Shown here: piece by piece, positions 34,310-46,485 of the stretch
Layout of the letters: every line of letters starts with the position of its first letter
How positions within the stretch are numbered: the stretch's first letter is position 1
Source of the DNA: Allodiplogaster sudhausi
Taxonomy: Eukaryota > Nematoda > Chromadorea > Rhabditida > Diplogasteridae
NCBI GenBank assembly: GCA_945643635.1
Contig: CALZFC010000030.1
Coordinates: 2,666,501 to 2,730,500, forward strand
Length of the DNA: 64,000 nt
Direction: 5' to 3'
Position numbers and translations under genes: made by a program
Notes under the pieces: generated by a model
Seen by the model: the letters and a program-made list of their open reading frames with translations, nothing else
Told to the model about the DNA's origin: nothing
Database searches by the model: none

Positions 34310-35200
34310 GCGACGCGACCGCGACGCGTTTCGTCTCAATCAACAATTCGGGCGAAGCGCGGAACTCTACGACGAATTTGTATATATTCGGGGCATGTTG
34401 CATAAAAGTAAGAGATTTCTCTGATTGTACAATGTTTTCGTGGCAGTTATTATAGAGTAAAGACGAAGAATTAAAAAATAGATTATCATTCTATAATGTT
34501 GTATCATGTGCCTTGTGACGCTTCAACTTCGCTCACGATTGTCTCGCTTATTCCTAGAATGCATTATATAATTTATATTGTAGTAATTATACTGTGGCAC
34601 CGATAACAATGAATACAATGAGCGAAGTATACCATATTCATATGTACATACATCAAACAAGAAGTACAATGCAACAGGATTGCTGAGAAATTTCAATGAA
34701 CAAAAATCCAATAAAACAACTCGACAACGAACTTCACATTCCGCTTCACCTGTTACTGAAAGAAAAAAAGAAAATTCAAAACACGATTGCTTCCTTTTAT
34801 TCGTTTGTTAACATCTGCGTGCATGTGCAAATGTCTAGACTGTTCCGGCTTGATGATGATAAGAGTAATATGTACATTTTTCCATTTTCTTTATACTATG
34901 CCTGAAGTGGCTTCGTTCTCAGGCAACTAAACTTTCTTTCAATCGAGCCGAACCTGTCTGCCTTAAAATCGCACGCTCTTCAATTCGAAAGTACAAAAAG
35001 CATTCTGTGAACATGCCGTTATGATTTCGCGCTTTCATCATATCCAGAGCATTTGCTGAATTTCAAGGAGCTGGAAACTCAGCAGTAGTCAATTTGAACT
35101 TACCGGACTATTCTAGCCGCGTCTCTCTAAATCACATGTTCTCTTGCGCTTGTTTCAATAGGTAGTTTCTGGCTTCATATTTTAAGGCACCGCACGTTCA
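34310..35200. other. Intergenic spacer between receptors 4 and 5
   Basis: AT-rich with no supported gene. 34321-34400 is the former 3' coding tail of receptor 4, still similar to the tail of receptor 3 (SISNSGEARN against SINNSGEARN) but out of frame. A GTCTCTCTAAATCACATG(T/C)TCTC segment near 35120 is shared with 31695 and, more loosely, 42220, and marks a dispersed repeat. Confidence 0.5.
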
Positions 35201-35201
35201 G

Positions 35202-38200
35202 ATGCTTGTGCTGCACGACATTCTCTTCCTGATCTCTTGCTTCTACACCCCACTGCTGGTCACTCTCTACGCTCTCGAGCTATTCGTGATCTTTCGCAAT
35301 CGAAATGGCGCTTTCCGAAGCGCGTTCTTTGGCCAATTCGCCTTTGGCGGCTTTGGGGTTCGTCATTAAAATTACGAGCATTTTCAAACTGTCGCGCGGG
35401 TGTTCGCACTCTCATCCGCGCGTGTGCTCTTTTCACGCATCGGTTGAATGCAAGAGCACTTCACACTGAGAGGGCCTATTCCCAATGCAGACGCCGCAAG
35501 TTGAACAGTAATAATTTTACGGTGATCGTCCTCCTTAAATGAAAATGAAAACCCAATAGGCATTTGTCGCGATTCGCCTGACAAACATTCACACGTGTTG
35601 CTATAATTCATTATTTTGGGAATAAATACTATAATTTCCATGAAAAATGCCAACTCGCGAAAGTGCTGGACACTCTCTTTCAAATTTACGTCTTTCAGGA
35701 TATGGCTTTCTTGTTGACTTCGTTCATCTCTTGTCGCATTCCTATAGCGCCATTCTTGAATGCTCTTCATTTCTGCTGCTCAGATGACGATTGGTTCACC
35801 AGACTTTGCTACAAGTATATTAAAGGAAGTCTCCGGCGAATGTTTGGCCAAGCAATTCAAAATAGGCATTTGAACCATGAAGTGTCCCGCACGGAAGGGA
35901 CTCTAGCGGCCACTGGCTAAAATATTCCTAGTTCTCTGCCCGTCACGTTTTGGGAAGGCTGTGATCCTCTCATTTCAGTGCTGCAGCCCTTGCACTCTCT
36001 CCACAGAAATTAGTGGCCAAACAATTTCTTTGGGTGCTGACTTGTTGAGAAAAATCCGGCCAATGTCGGTTGCGCTCCAATATGCACACTTCCAAGGAGG
36101 GTGTTCTCCTTTCCTCGGTTTTGCTATGCACACATCATTTTTTTCAAAATGGCTGGAGTTGGCGATCGAGCGATGCAAAATAGGAGGTTGCTAAGAACTA
36201 CAGTAGCTAATTCTCTACCCGTGATATTTAAAATGACTATAATTCTGGAATGATAAGATGAAATTCATTCAAACTTTCCCTATCTATGTTTTACGATGAG
36301 ACGAACTGATCCATGCTTAAAAAATGATATGTTAATTATTCGTCGGAGACCTCCTTTAACAATTTATTCTTAATTTTGTCTAGTTTTCTTTGTTAATGGA
36401 ACCAAAAACTCACACTTTGAAGTGATTGCGAGAGAATAGTCAATAAATTGAGATAAATAACTTTAAAGGAGGTTGAAAGTCGTTAACTCCTAACACGAAA
36501 TGCCTGATCTTTTATAAGCAATGGCAATTTGCCAAGATCCTTGCTCTCGTAAAGCAAGCATTTTCCAGGACAATTTTAACTTGGCGGTTTGCGTCCGGTA
36601 GTGAATCGTGCATGTGTCAGCATATATTTCACGGCCTATGGAACCATATTTCACCCCTTGCTGGTCAACTCTGCTCCGACAAGCGTTTTAGACCGAAATT
36701 TAGTTGGCGACAACTGTTAAATTTAAAGTTCTGTGCAACACACTAATTATTCCCTTAGGTTCAGGCAACACATTTCAGATGGAAAATACTCCTTTAACTT
36801 TTAGTTTGGAAAATTGGCTTTTTGCTGGTGCATTCGCAAGCTAAATCCGGACACATTCACAGAATCATCCTAATAGCGAAAATTTTGAGTTTTCGCCTCC
36901 TTTAAAGGGCTATATATTATCTGTTCACCGCACAAGAATACAATACGCTCGCGATTGCGATTAATCGTTTTGTCGCGGTGATGTGAAAGCGAGTGCTGGC
37001 CGCATGGAAAGCTTTCTGAGATAAGGTTTTTAGAAAAAAAAAACTTAAAAGAGCCGAAAACTCATGTTTGAATTCGCGCCTTTTTTCCTGGCCGAAAGGC
37101 AAGAGAGCAATTATTAAGAGTATTTTGTTATTTAGAGAGTCAGTAAAATTCAAAAAATGGTTAACCATTATGTTTCGCGCTACATTGATGTTAGGAATTT
37201 ATTTTTAATTTAATTTAATTTAATACTTTTATAATTCAATATAAGACAAAACATATGCGGTGGTGGTGAGAAATGCAAATTGAGCAGCAGCGCCGCATCG
37301 TGCTCTGCTGCGTTGCGGTCGCGAGCGCGGCTCCGCTCCTCACTTCATGGACAGTGCTCTTCTACCCGCTCGAGTACTATCCCATCACCTATGGCACCTC
37401 CCGCTTCTACTACGTGAGAGTCATCACTTCGCTCTCGCAGGCTTGTTTTTCAATATTTTATTGTTATTATTATTGATTAGTGGCCCACGTGGGTTTATTT
37501 TGTAGAATATTAGAATTAATAATATGACTATATATTTACTTCTCGCAATACATGCCGGAGATGAATTCATACATTTGTGCTGAATTAATTTCATTTACGA
37601 TAAATAATAAATAAATAAATAAATAATTTTTAAAATTATATTTCATAGTAATTCTTCACTTGCACTTATGCAGGAGCTTCGCTACGCGCTGACTTCCACT
37701 GTCATTCTCGGGACGACTTTGTCCACTGTCGCCTTATACGTTTTGATGGCACGCGAAATTCTGCGGCGCGCGAGAGACGTGGGCTCGCGGCCGGTTTCTT
37801 TTCGATACGCTTTTATTTCTCTCAACCTCTTTCACTCCTTCTCTCTCTCCGTTCTCTCTAGCGCCTCGCAAAGCTCAAGCAACGTCTCGTTTACGTCGGC
37901 TTTGGCGAGTTCCTCCTCAATCTTCCCTCGATCGCTGATCAGGTCGAATGAAGTTGGAAAAAAGATAAATATATCTTTCAAATAGTTTTTTTTGCACTTT
38001 ATTTAATTCACAAGGCGGGAATTCAAAATGTTTCTGAAGATAGTGAAAGCGTTTGGTGGCGGCTCCCTCGACGGCGTCACACGCCTCATGTCAGCCTCCT
38101 ACCTCGTCGAATTGCGCACTCTGGTTCCGCCGCTCCTCCTCCTCGGCCTCAAGCGCGCCATGCAGCTAGAGCTACGCCAGTTGTTCAGGTCGCGCTGCGG

Positions 38201-38267
38201 TCGCGTCGCGTGTCTTGCACGCGAAACGATCGCAACGCGGCAAGCATCAGTTGAAGCGCGCCATTAG
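35202..38267 (+). CDS. Seven-transmembrane chemoreceptor 5, divergent serpentine-receptor type
   Basis: Exons 35202-35357, 35699-35814, 36908-36977, 37285-37440, 37674-37793, 37862-37942 and 38040-38267 join in phase to ~308 residues (MLVLHDILFLISCFYTPLLV start). Two splice sites are unusual. Exon 3 reads AINRFVAVM then TGA (36984-36986) where relatives have TGG, and stays open only if the donor at GCG|GTGATG (36977) is used, dropping ~14 residues of the second intracellular loop. Exon 4 ends CTCTCGCAG|GCTTGT at exactly the family length, implying a GC-AG intron. It is either a receptor with a shortened loop or an early pseudogene. It is the most diverged member of the array. Confidence 0.7.
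35380..35480. repeat. Dispersed repeat with GTTCGCACTCTCATCCGCGCG core (copy 1)
   Basis: Related copies lie at about 49485-49660, 51750-51880 and 52430-52545. All share TTCGCACTC(T/A)CATT-like sequence, then a TTTCACGC..C-GCGAAATAGCAC(A)CGCGAGA-like sequence. Each sits in an intron or spacer. No terminal structure could be defined. Confidence 0.5.
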
Positions 38268-38269
38268 TT

Positions 38270-38818
38270 ATTGTATTGTTTCTTTTTTCGCGTATAAAGG
38301 CGTGACACGTGCATTAATAGCCTTTAGCATTTGGCCATATTTTTTCGTAAGCTTTACGACTTTGGTTATTTATCCACGTTCAATAATAATTCTGCAGCTC
38401 CTCTTTGATCACTCTTCACTCTTGCTGTAAAATTAGTGGAACAGCTCTAAAAACCTAATTTATACTTTCGGATACCTTTATGTATACATCTATACTTTTC
38501 TTTTTTTTCTTTTTTAATGTAAAATAACGAAGAACTCTTTTACAATTCCGCAGTCGTCAGCTACGGAGGTTTCACGGTTTAGAAAGTGAGCGAGTGCAGT
38601 AAAAGCCTTTAGAGATGTGTTCGCTCGTTAGCAGTAATCATGTCTCTTACAGAGCAGTTAACACAACAAAGCAGTATGGAGATTCGTCAAAAGGCGAAAA
38701 GACAAGAGCTTCAAAATGAGTGTTGCTGATCTATCAAGCATTTCCGGCTAGGATGAAAACAAGAACATCCGAGATAACAGGAAAACGAGGTGTGAGGTTG
38801 TGAAAAGAAAAGGACAGA
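38270..38818. other. Spacer downstream of receptor 5, no gene seen
   Basis: AT-rich with short T runs. It marks the boundary between the receptor array and the secreted-protein cluster. Confidence 0.4.
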
Positions 38819-39435
38819 CACACAGAAAACGATGTGACACGGGATCTCACAATTTGATGTCACAATAATGTACCGATTTTACGTCGGTACAATTGTGTTC
38901 CACCCCATGTCACAATTAGCCGCGAACATAAAATGTGACATCTGAGCACCATTCGCCCCGCCCTTTTCTCCCTCCCTCTTCATTCATGCCTTGTATTATT
39001 GGATCATTTCATATAAGATTATGGAATAATCTTGAAACCCAAAAAAGATTTGCAGCATGCAGACCATGAGAATGGTGTTAGGGCGCCAGACAGCAGAGTT
39101 AGCATCTGAAGCATAGAGCATGACGCCTTTCTTGTTTGCAATTTTGGCGAATTACACCACCCATTCAGGCACAACCTAGATTAGGCGGCCTTTTTCGACT
39201 GTACATTTAGATTGTGCTTTGCAACCACTGCGGGGCGAGACAGCGGCTTGCCAACAAAATGTGACATCCGATGTCACATTTTTGGCTCTCGCAGCGGCTT
39301 GCCTACAAAATGTGACATCCTTGAGACCAAAATGTGACATCCGATGTCATAATTTTCGATGTGATCTCCCGTGTCACAATTTTGGTTACAATTCTGGATG
39401 GAACAATAATTGTGAGTCACATTTTTTTCTGTGTG
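38819..39435. mobile_element. MITE with CACACAGAAAACGATGTGAC ends
   Basis: CACACAGAAAACGATGTGACAC at the left pairs with GTGAGTCACATTTTTTTCTGTGTG at the right. The interior is packed with TGTGACATC / GATGTCACA palindromes, for example AAAATGTGACATCCGATGTCACATTTT at 39258. These could fold into many hairpins. About 617 bp, with no coding sequence. Confidence 0.65.
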
Positions 39436-40089
39436 GAGAGAGAGAGAGAGAGACAGAGATAGTAACACAAATAGAGAGAGAGAGAGAGAGTGACAGAGTG
39501 ACAGAGAGAGAGATTGGATGAAAGACAACTAAACTAAGATAGAAATAATGACTGAGTGATCTTTAGTCAGTCGATTTGCAACGAATTTTTGTGACTCGTC
39601 GTTTATCGCGTAAATGCTGTCAACTCCCACACACACACATTTTTCTCGGTCCATTTCTTTCTCTCCCTCTCTCACTCTTTCTCTCTCGCTCTCTCCCTCT
39701 CTCTCTTTCTCTCTCTCTTTCTATCTCTCTCTCTAAGTTTCCATTTGGAGACATGTCAAAGGTAAAAAAAAGTAGAAGCATACTCGTAGGAGGTCCCGGA
39801 ATGGAATGTCCGAGATAAGAGGCAGAGAAGATGGAAGGAAAGACTTCTTCCTCTGTCAGTTATTCTTATTGTTAGCAGGTGGAATGACCAGCTGGCTTCT
39901 TCCTCTGACCAACGCTTAAAAGAAAAATGTGAGAGAGAGATCAAGATAGAGAGATATGTTATGTAGAGAGCGAGCCTGTTACGCAATAATGCTTTTGCTG
40001 CCCAAACCTTGAATTCTCGCTTTGAATTCTCGCTTTTTTTACAGATATTCAGAGTGTCTTTCTCTTTGTCTTTCCCTCGCCATTTTGCT

Positions 40090-40135
<46 letters not shown>
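40090..40135. repeat. (AT)n microsatellite
   Basis: About 20 TA repeats, ~30 bases upstream of the signal-peptide exon at 40164. Confidence 0.9.
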
Positions 40136-40138
<3 letters not shown>

Positions 40139-40163
40139 TTAAAATTTAATGAGGATTATTCAA

Positions 40164-40427
40164 GATGCGTCATCCGATTGTTGTCCTTCTTTTGACTGCA
40201 ACGGTCGTTCTCAAAGCGGACAAAGGTAGAGCGAGAAATGGTAAATATGCCAAAAATTCATGTTTGAATTGCCGCTTTTTTGCCTGACACTGGCGCGAGA
40301 GAGCATGCTATACATATAGTGAGGCGAAACTACAAGCGAAGAGGATGGCGAAATGTAAACAGTGAATATGAAGATGGGGAGCGGACCGCGGATGATGCCT
40401 CCAGGACGATTTGAGACTCCTTGAGAG
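40164..40427 (+). pseudogene. Relic of a small secreted-protein gene
   Basis: A signal-peptide exon at 40164-40226 (MRHPIVVLLLTATVVLKADK, donor AAG|GTAGAG) is followed after only ~140 bases by the remains of a module exon, KMGSGPRMMPPGRF, in which FDGCR has become FETP and a stop. The usual middle exon is absent. The intact layout is seen at 45492-46112 and 49268-50273. Confidence 0.6.
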
Positions 40428-40429
40428 AG

Positions 40430-40447
40430 AGAAGAAAGGCAGAGTGT

Positions 40448-40497
<50 letters not shown>

Positions 40498-40517
40498 GGG
40501 AGAGAGAAATGTAGGTG

Positions 40518-40559
<42 letters not shown>

Positions 40560-40765
40560 GAGAGAGATAGTGAGCGAGAGGATGGGAGAAGGATAAAGAG
40601 AGAAAGAGAATGAGCGAGAGAAAAAGATAAGTAAAAAGTGAGAAATAGAAAGAGAAAGAGAGAGAAAGGCAGAAGAGAGAAAGAGAGTGAGAAGAGAGAG
40701 GAGTGAGAGAGAGAGAAGTAGAAAGAGAAGGAGAAAGAAAGAGAAAGAGAGTGAGAGAATGATCA
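40430..40765. repeat. AG-rich microsatellite tract
   Basis: (AG)n with AAG/GGAG interruptions over ~330 bases. Similar tracts follow the stop codons of the PPGRFDGCR exons at 46112 and 48570, so tract and exon were duplicated together. Confidence 0.9.
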
Positions 40766-41226
40766 TCACATTTTGATATTTCTAATGAAAAAGTCGGCTA
40801 ACAACAAAGCTTTCCTTTAAAGTGTCAAAAGCCGCTTCTCAAAAAAGAAACGTTAATATCCCTCAAAATATTATCCACGATCACAAAGACAAACGTGAAC
40901 CGCCACCATATAAAAATGCTCAATATGTATTTAAAAAGCGTTGACTGCTTCATGTGGTAGACACGGCTTTCGTCAAAAATTTCTTTTTTTCGTTCGATTT
41001 AAAATAATGCTATGTACACACACTTCATTATTTTCTCGTCGAATGCCCGCAGAATTTCCATCCATCCGTGTTTATCTTATGTTTAGAGTGAAATACATAT
41101 ATATACAAGCATGCTAAATATACATAAATTATGCACGGAAGGATGTCGAAAATCTGCAGGGAATTCGAAGAAAATAATGAATTTTTTTTAATTTGCTTCT
41201 TCTTCTTCCACAAATATTCTAGAAAA

Positions 41227-41989
41227 ATGCTTCGACACCGCCGACTCATTACGTTGGCAATTCTAGCTGTCGTCGTGGCAGAAAAGGCACAAGGTAGAGT
41301 CAGATAATAATTAAAATTAAAATTCTTGTTTTACAACTCCTCAGTTACATTTTGAGAGACATAAAAGAGTATCATTTGCAATAGACACTCTTTTATGTCT
41401 CTCAAAATGCATGCATGCAGCAAAACGAATGAATATTCATTTTTTAACATCTCATTAAATTTATTTCTCTCTGAATTTCTAGGAATGCGTATCGGACTTC
41501 CAGCCCAGTGCCCGGGGTTCACTATCCTCCAGAATCCGCAGCCGTATGCCTACATCCTCGGGCCGAAGGCAAACTCTATGGTAAGAATGACCACCGCTAA
41601 ACAAGTGTGAATGTGCACGTGTGCTTTCTTTTCAGCTGGATATTTATAAACATATAGTAAGGTATTTAGAATGTCAGATGCGTTATGGATACTTACCTTG
41701 GCATCGTTCCAAATGGCGCACAAGCACCTATTAAGGTATGTGAGAATAATAACTCATTGTGAGACATTTTTAAGAGACAGGCGAAAGAAGAGGATAGAAA
41801 CAGAGAAAGAGAGGAGCGGACAGATGAGAAAGAGGCAAGCATGTATAAATATAAGGGAATAATCCTAATCTAAATAAGTTACCTCTTGGCGCGGTGCTCA
41901 ATTGTGTCAATGGCGGCAAGTGGGCAGCCAGCAACGCTCCTCTGACGTTCTACAATCCAAAAGACGTTCAAATCGGATGCCTTTGTTAA
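41227..41989 (+). CDS. Small secreted protein S2, one Cys/Gly module
   Basis: Exons 41227-41293, 41483-41580 and 41879-41989 join in phase to 91 residues. Exon 1 is a signal peptide (MLRHRRLITLAILAVVVAEK, cleavage near AQG). Exon 2 carries AQCPGFTILQNPQPYAYILG. Exon 3 carries VLNCVNGGKWAASNAPL and ends DVQIGCLC. The pattern C-x2-G-x-W...VQ(I/L)GC recurs at 43287, 47001 and 47633. I do not recognise the family; small size, secretion signal and clustering suggest a rapidly evolving secreted protein. Intact and complete. Confidence 0.7.
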
Positions 41990-42466
41990 TACAATTTTTT
42001 TCCACTGTTTTCTATTTTAATCAACTTCTCCGTTGTTTTTTAAAGGAGAATAATCCGGGGAATAATTAACCTAAGTTTTTTTCTATATGGATCAGTTCAT
42101 CTTGGTCTAAAACATATATCCTGAAAGTTTGTGCGATTTTCTTTCATTACATTCTGAACAATAGTAACATGAAAAATAGCGGTTAAGAATTAGGTACGGT
42201 AGGTCAGAGTCGCCCTCCTATTTCACATGCTCTCTCGACCGAGCGACAGGGAACTTTTTGAGCGCGCGCATTCAAACTGTTTCTCTAGCGCTACTGTATA
42301 ATGATTCGTCGGATACTTCCTTTAAGCAGATTATTTGTCTCATCACTTTAAAATCATTCGAGTAAGATGTATCCGTGCAACAGCGCAAGCCATATGCTCT
42401 CGTCTCGCTGATAGGGAAAATCCTTAGTTTTTTTAAATGAAAAACATGAAAAAGTTATAAATTTAG

Positions 42467-43403
42467 CGGATCATAATAAACCCTGCAAGCCGTTCGAAAT
42501 AGCCCCACAAGGAAAATTTCTGATGGCAAGCGATAAGGTATGTACTATTTTAACAACACGACATACCGTATTTTCTCGATTAGTACTCCCAGGGGAACTA
42601 TTTTTTCAATGCCCTTGCGAGAGGGGGGCACTATTAGAGGGGTGATTGTTCTATTAAAGAAAGGAGTACTATAGAGAAAGGGGTACTATTTTTTAGTGTA
42701 ATTGACAAAAAGTTTGCTTACATCAATTTATTCTTAACAAAAGAGATAGATGTTTAGCTCGGATTCAATGGAATCGTCTCAGGAATACCCGTTTTACTGT
42801 TTAGTTAGTGAATGAATTTGCAATCAGTTCATTGGCAAGAGCATCCCATGCCTCCTGAATCCATTCGAGGTACGTCAGGAGCCGAGCTATTAGACTAATA
42901 TGGGGGTGGCACTATTGGAGGGGTGGGGTTCTATTAGAGGGAAGGCTATTACTTTTCAATGGCCTTCTCAGGGGGGGGGGGTCAAATAGAGGGAGGGGCA
43001 CTAATAGGGAAAATACGGTATGTATATCTTTGAATTATTAATACTAATTGTTCGGAAAACGATTATGTATTTTCGGCGGTTCTTCAAAAAAAAAACTAAA
43101 TCTGTTTAGGCAATTTCTTGTCCGCCGGGAGCTCTGATAGCCGTTTTTCGAGCGGGAGGTGGAATACGTGAAAGGGTATGACCGCTTTCACATCCTTCTG
43201 ACTACTGCAAGGCAGAGAGAAACATAGAAATAGAGAAAGAGAGAGAGAGAGAGAGAGAGAGTGATTGACTAAACCTAATGTTTCAGATGCCCACTCCGGA
43301 CTGGAAGTTTAATTGCATTGCTGGTCTTTGGTTTGCCACCAATGGCCGTGAGGTTCCCGGGACGCTGTACAGTACGTACGGCGTACAACTCGGATGCGTC
43401 TAA
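42467..43403 (+). CDS. Small secreted protein S3, signal exon not identified
   Basis: Three module exons with phase-compatible sites: 42467-42537 (KPCKPFEIAPQGKFLMASDK), 43110-43175 (AISCPPGALIAVFRAGG) and 43287-43403 (WKFNCIAGLWFATN, ending YGVQLGCV and a stop). The first exon expects one base from an upstream signal-peptide exon. A candidate ATG at about 42301 (MIRRILPLSRLFV) runs into a stop with no donor, so the 5' end may be lost. Intron 1 holds a MITE (42562-43021). A solo terminal repeat of the Polinton-like element starts 5 bases after the stop. Confidence 0.55.
42562..43021. mobile_element. MITE with CATACCGTATTTTCTC ends
   Basis: CATACCGTATTTTC at the left and GAAAATACGGTATG at the right are exact inverses. 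Inside lie repeated GGGGCACTATTAGAGGGG / GTACTATTTTTTAGTG motifs and a run of G at about 42970. A truncated relative is at 20470-20596. It lies in an intron of S3. No coding capacity. Confidence 0.75.
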
Positions 43404-43407
43404 CGAG

Positions 43408-43637
43408 AGTTTCTGGCTAAAATATGATGATGATTTTTCTCTTCAGTGTCAACTTGTTTTAAAAAAGTAATGTTAGAAAGTAACGTATTTAACAACGTCG
43501 AATTAGTATAGATTGACCTGAAAAGTCCGTCCGTTGAAAAGCGTCGTGGGCTCTGCAAAAAAAAAATCTATTGAGATTATTTAGATTGATCTAATTAATC
43601 TGATTAATCGATGTCCCTGAAATATTGGGAGGGACTG
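43408..43637 (-). mobile_element. Solo terminal-repeat fragment of the Polinton-like element
   Basis: Ends TTAATCGATGTCCCTGAAATATTGGGAGGGACTG, a diverged copy of the Polinton terminus, with the ATTATTTAGATTGATC stretch and the GTCGAATTAGTATAGATTGACCTG segment. It begins inside the 200-bp nested MITE (TCAACTTGTTTTAAAAAAGTAA), which is inserted at the same position as in the left terminal repeat. No internal genes follow. It marks a second, lost or partial element. Confidence 0.75.
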
Positions 43638-43639
43638 CA

Positions 43640-45490
43640 GCTATCATTATTTCGTTTTCAAGTCATTGCATGCTAGATAGAAGATCTAAAGAATACATTT
43701 TTAGTTCTATTAAAATAGTTTGAAATGTAAGTTCTACCAGGGAATGGGATGTTTTCTTTTGCTTTTATTATAATCCTATTTAAGTGCTTCTGATAAAGAC
43801 TATAATCTTTTCACATTTGATTCACTACTGCGGAAGTAAAATCTAGACAATTTTAAAGGATGCCCAAGTGTGATACATATTCCCTTGACAATCTCGAGGG
43901 CAGCAAGTATGGAAAAGTACAGGCCGAGCCGGGCCGACAATCTGGGCCCAATCGGCCCGGCTGGCTCAAAAATGTTAGGCCCGTTGACACATCTGGATGT
44001 GAACCACATTTTTTTCTCCTCTCTTTACTTTACAAAACCCAGTCGTATTGTTCTATCGGCTGAAGACTCGAAGGAATCTCCTTATAGATATTTGAAAACA
44101 ATGAAGATTTCCTTCATAAGATTCATTCTATCTGAGCACCTACATATTATGAATGCATATAAAATGGGTCTTTTAAATTTAAATGTTTAAAAAATTCTCT
44201 AACATTCACCTCATTGTCAGAAATCAACACTTTATGATAAAAGCTAGACCAGTGTATTTCTCCTCATAATGAAATTAAAGCTAATGAGATCACGGTCAAA
44301 AACGAAGATTATATGTGTAATGTTATATTCCATTATAACAATTCAGGATTCTTTGCAAAGCCATTTCATGATAGTATTATTTGGGTGGCATATGCTCGCG
44401 AGCTGCTTGCCATACCTCTCCACCTTCGGCTACTTTTCTCGCTCCAACTCGGCCTTCGCCATGATGCCGTGTCAAGTTCTTCCTATCAGACCATCGGCTT
44501 CGAAATTCCGCCGCAGCTTCGGAATTAATTGTGACCGGAAAGTAGTGAAGGCAAGGTTTGAATGGGCGATTTTGGAACTTGTTCCTTCATCCCTGGTTGT
44601 TGAGCGGTACTGTGCATTAACACATCTCAAGGTTTTTCTTTCAGTAGAAGCTTCCTCGCTCTCTTTTTGCGTTATATATAATATATGTGTAAATAAAATG
44701 TATCCATCAGAGTACATTTCGGTTGAGAGATTTATCTTTTTTCATAGTTCATGAACGTTTTACAACGTAATAAACATAAAAAAGACTGCTTAAATTTCGT
44801 TTTTAATCAGCAAAGTGATAAAAGTTGATCACTGATGAGACTGCAAGGTAACTGACCACAGAAACTGTGTTGATTGCTTTGAAAGATGTTGAAAAAAATT
44901 TAAAAGATTAAAAGGATCTGAAGGGTTCACGATATGCAAATGAAGATCATCTTAACATTAAAATAGCGATAAATCGAAAAGTATTAGAGCAGAAGGATAG
45001 CGAACTAGTGTTAGCAGTGGACTTTTTCACTTACATATATCAGTCCCCATCACCCCGATTTTACTACCACCTTTTCTTCTCCCTAAGGTATCCTCCATCA
45101 GGCATTTTACGGGAAACGTCAAAACCGATAATCGGTGTTTGGCAAAGAGGTTGAGGGTGGGGTGATAATAAATGAGTAGCAAAAAGAACCCGTTGACATG
45201 CGGAGAGAAAAGAAAGAGCGAGAAAAGAAAAAGGGAGAGAGCGAGAAAAAAAGAGAATGAGACTGAGGAGGCCCGTCACACTTTCATGACGAGTGTTAGG
45301 CGTTTGGCGAAAGTGAGCCAATTATTTCATATACATACATACCTTATTGTTGGTGTCTTTAGCATGGTTCAGTTTCATTCCAATTCCTAGAATAGAAACT
45401 TTCTACCTATATTATGTAATAACATTGTTAATGGCGAATCAAATACATATATATGTATGTAAATAAATATTTAAGCATTTTTTCTATAGA
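43640..45490. other. Spacer with transposon remnants
   Basis: No gene is convincing. 43910-43990 contains a GC-rich CCGAGCCGGGCCGACAATCTGGGCCC motif set. Near 44595 GGTTGTTGAGCGGTACTGTG is one end of a CAGTACCGCTCAAC-type MITE; the GC-rich 44390-44530 stretch upstream of it may be its body. 45170-45270 is AG-rich. Confidence 0.4.
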
Positions 45491-45491
45491 A

Positions 45492-46112
45492 ATGGTTCGC
45501 GTTCTGCTTTCATTTGCCATTACTACAATCATGATTGCCGCAACACAGGCACAAGGTGTGGATATTTCTTTGTTTGCATTAATTTCCTTTAATTAACCTT
45601 CATACTAGTTATTATTTATTATTCTAAAAATTCAATATATGTATATATGTATATAAAAAATTTACAACAAAATATTTTACATTTTCTTACTGCTTTCAGA
45701 ATGCCCATGGAAGGACGTGGACGGCGTGGCAAAGCCCTTGGACGAGCTAATTGCCCTGCATAAGATGAGAACGTTCAATAAGGGTGTAACATGGTGTCAA
45801 TTCTCTTCGCAAAGACTCATGGTATGCAGAGATTTTTTCTGATTAAATTTCTTCTTTGTTGCTTTTATTTTTCTTTAATTTTTAGTAATTAAAATGAATA
45901 TATTTTTTATTTAAAATATAAAAAAGTAAATACAACTTAACGGAACCCAATTTCAGTACAAGCCCGACGATGGCAGTGAGATTATTCCGTTGTATTGGAT
46001 CAAGTGTGAAGCTGGAGAAGTGTACTCAGTGGATACGAAGATGGGCACCGGCCCGCGCATTATGCCTCCGGGACGATTTGACGGATGCAGACTGCTTGAG
46101 AAGAAAGGTTGA
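45492..46112 (+). CDS. Small secreted protein S4, PPGRFDGC module
   Basis: Exons 45492-45555, 45700-45821 and 45957-46112 join in phase to 113 residues. Signal peptide MVRVLLSFAITTIMIAATQA, then CPWKDVDGVAKPLDELIALHKMR, TWCQFSS, then YKPDDGSEIIPLYWIKCEAG and TGPRIMPPGRFDGCR with a short Lys-rich end. It is closely related to the gene at 49268. Two cysteines in each exon could form disulfides. Function unknown; likely an extracellular protein. An AG microsatellite begins right at the stop codon. Confidence 0.7.
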
Positions 46113-46290
46113 GTGAGAGAGAGAGGGAGAGAGAAATAGAGGGAGAAAGAGAGAGAGAGAATGGGAGGGCGAGAGAAATAGGGGGAGAAAGAGAGAGAGA
46201 AAGAGAGGAGAGAGAAATAGAGGGAGCAAGAAAGAGAACGGAGAAGGAGAAAGAGAGAAAGAGAATGAGCGGTTAGGTAAGAAAGAGAAA
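46112..46290. repeat. AG-rich microsatellite tract
   Basis: GAGAGA with AAATAGAGG interruptions, directly following the S4 stop codon. Confidence 0.9.
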
Positions 46291-46485
46291 AAGAGTGAGA
46301 GAATGACTGTCACATTTTGATGATTCTAATAAATTCGGCGAGTAACGAAGCATTTCTTTAAAGTCTGTCAAAAGCCCGCTTCCCAAAAATGTTATTGTCC
46401 TTAACAATGGCATCATGACCAAGACAAGCATCCTCATACATATGCTCAATATGCATACAAAAAGCGTAGCTGCTTCAATTTATAG

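Noticed and set aside
40308..40769. Leu/Ser/Phe-rich 153-residue minus-strand open frame
   Set aside because: Entirely an AG microsatellite read in reverse.
44269..44754. 161-residue plus-strand open frame
   Set aside because: Ends in a MITE terminus, has no splice or domain support, and its composition changes abruptly within the GC-rich repeat remnant.
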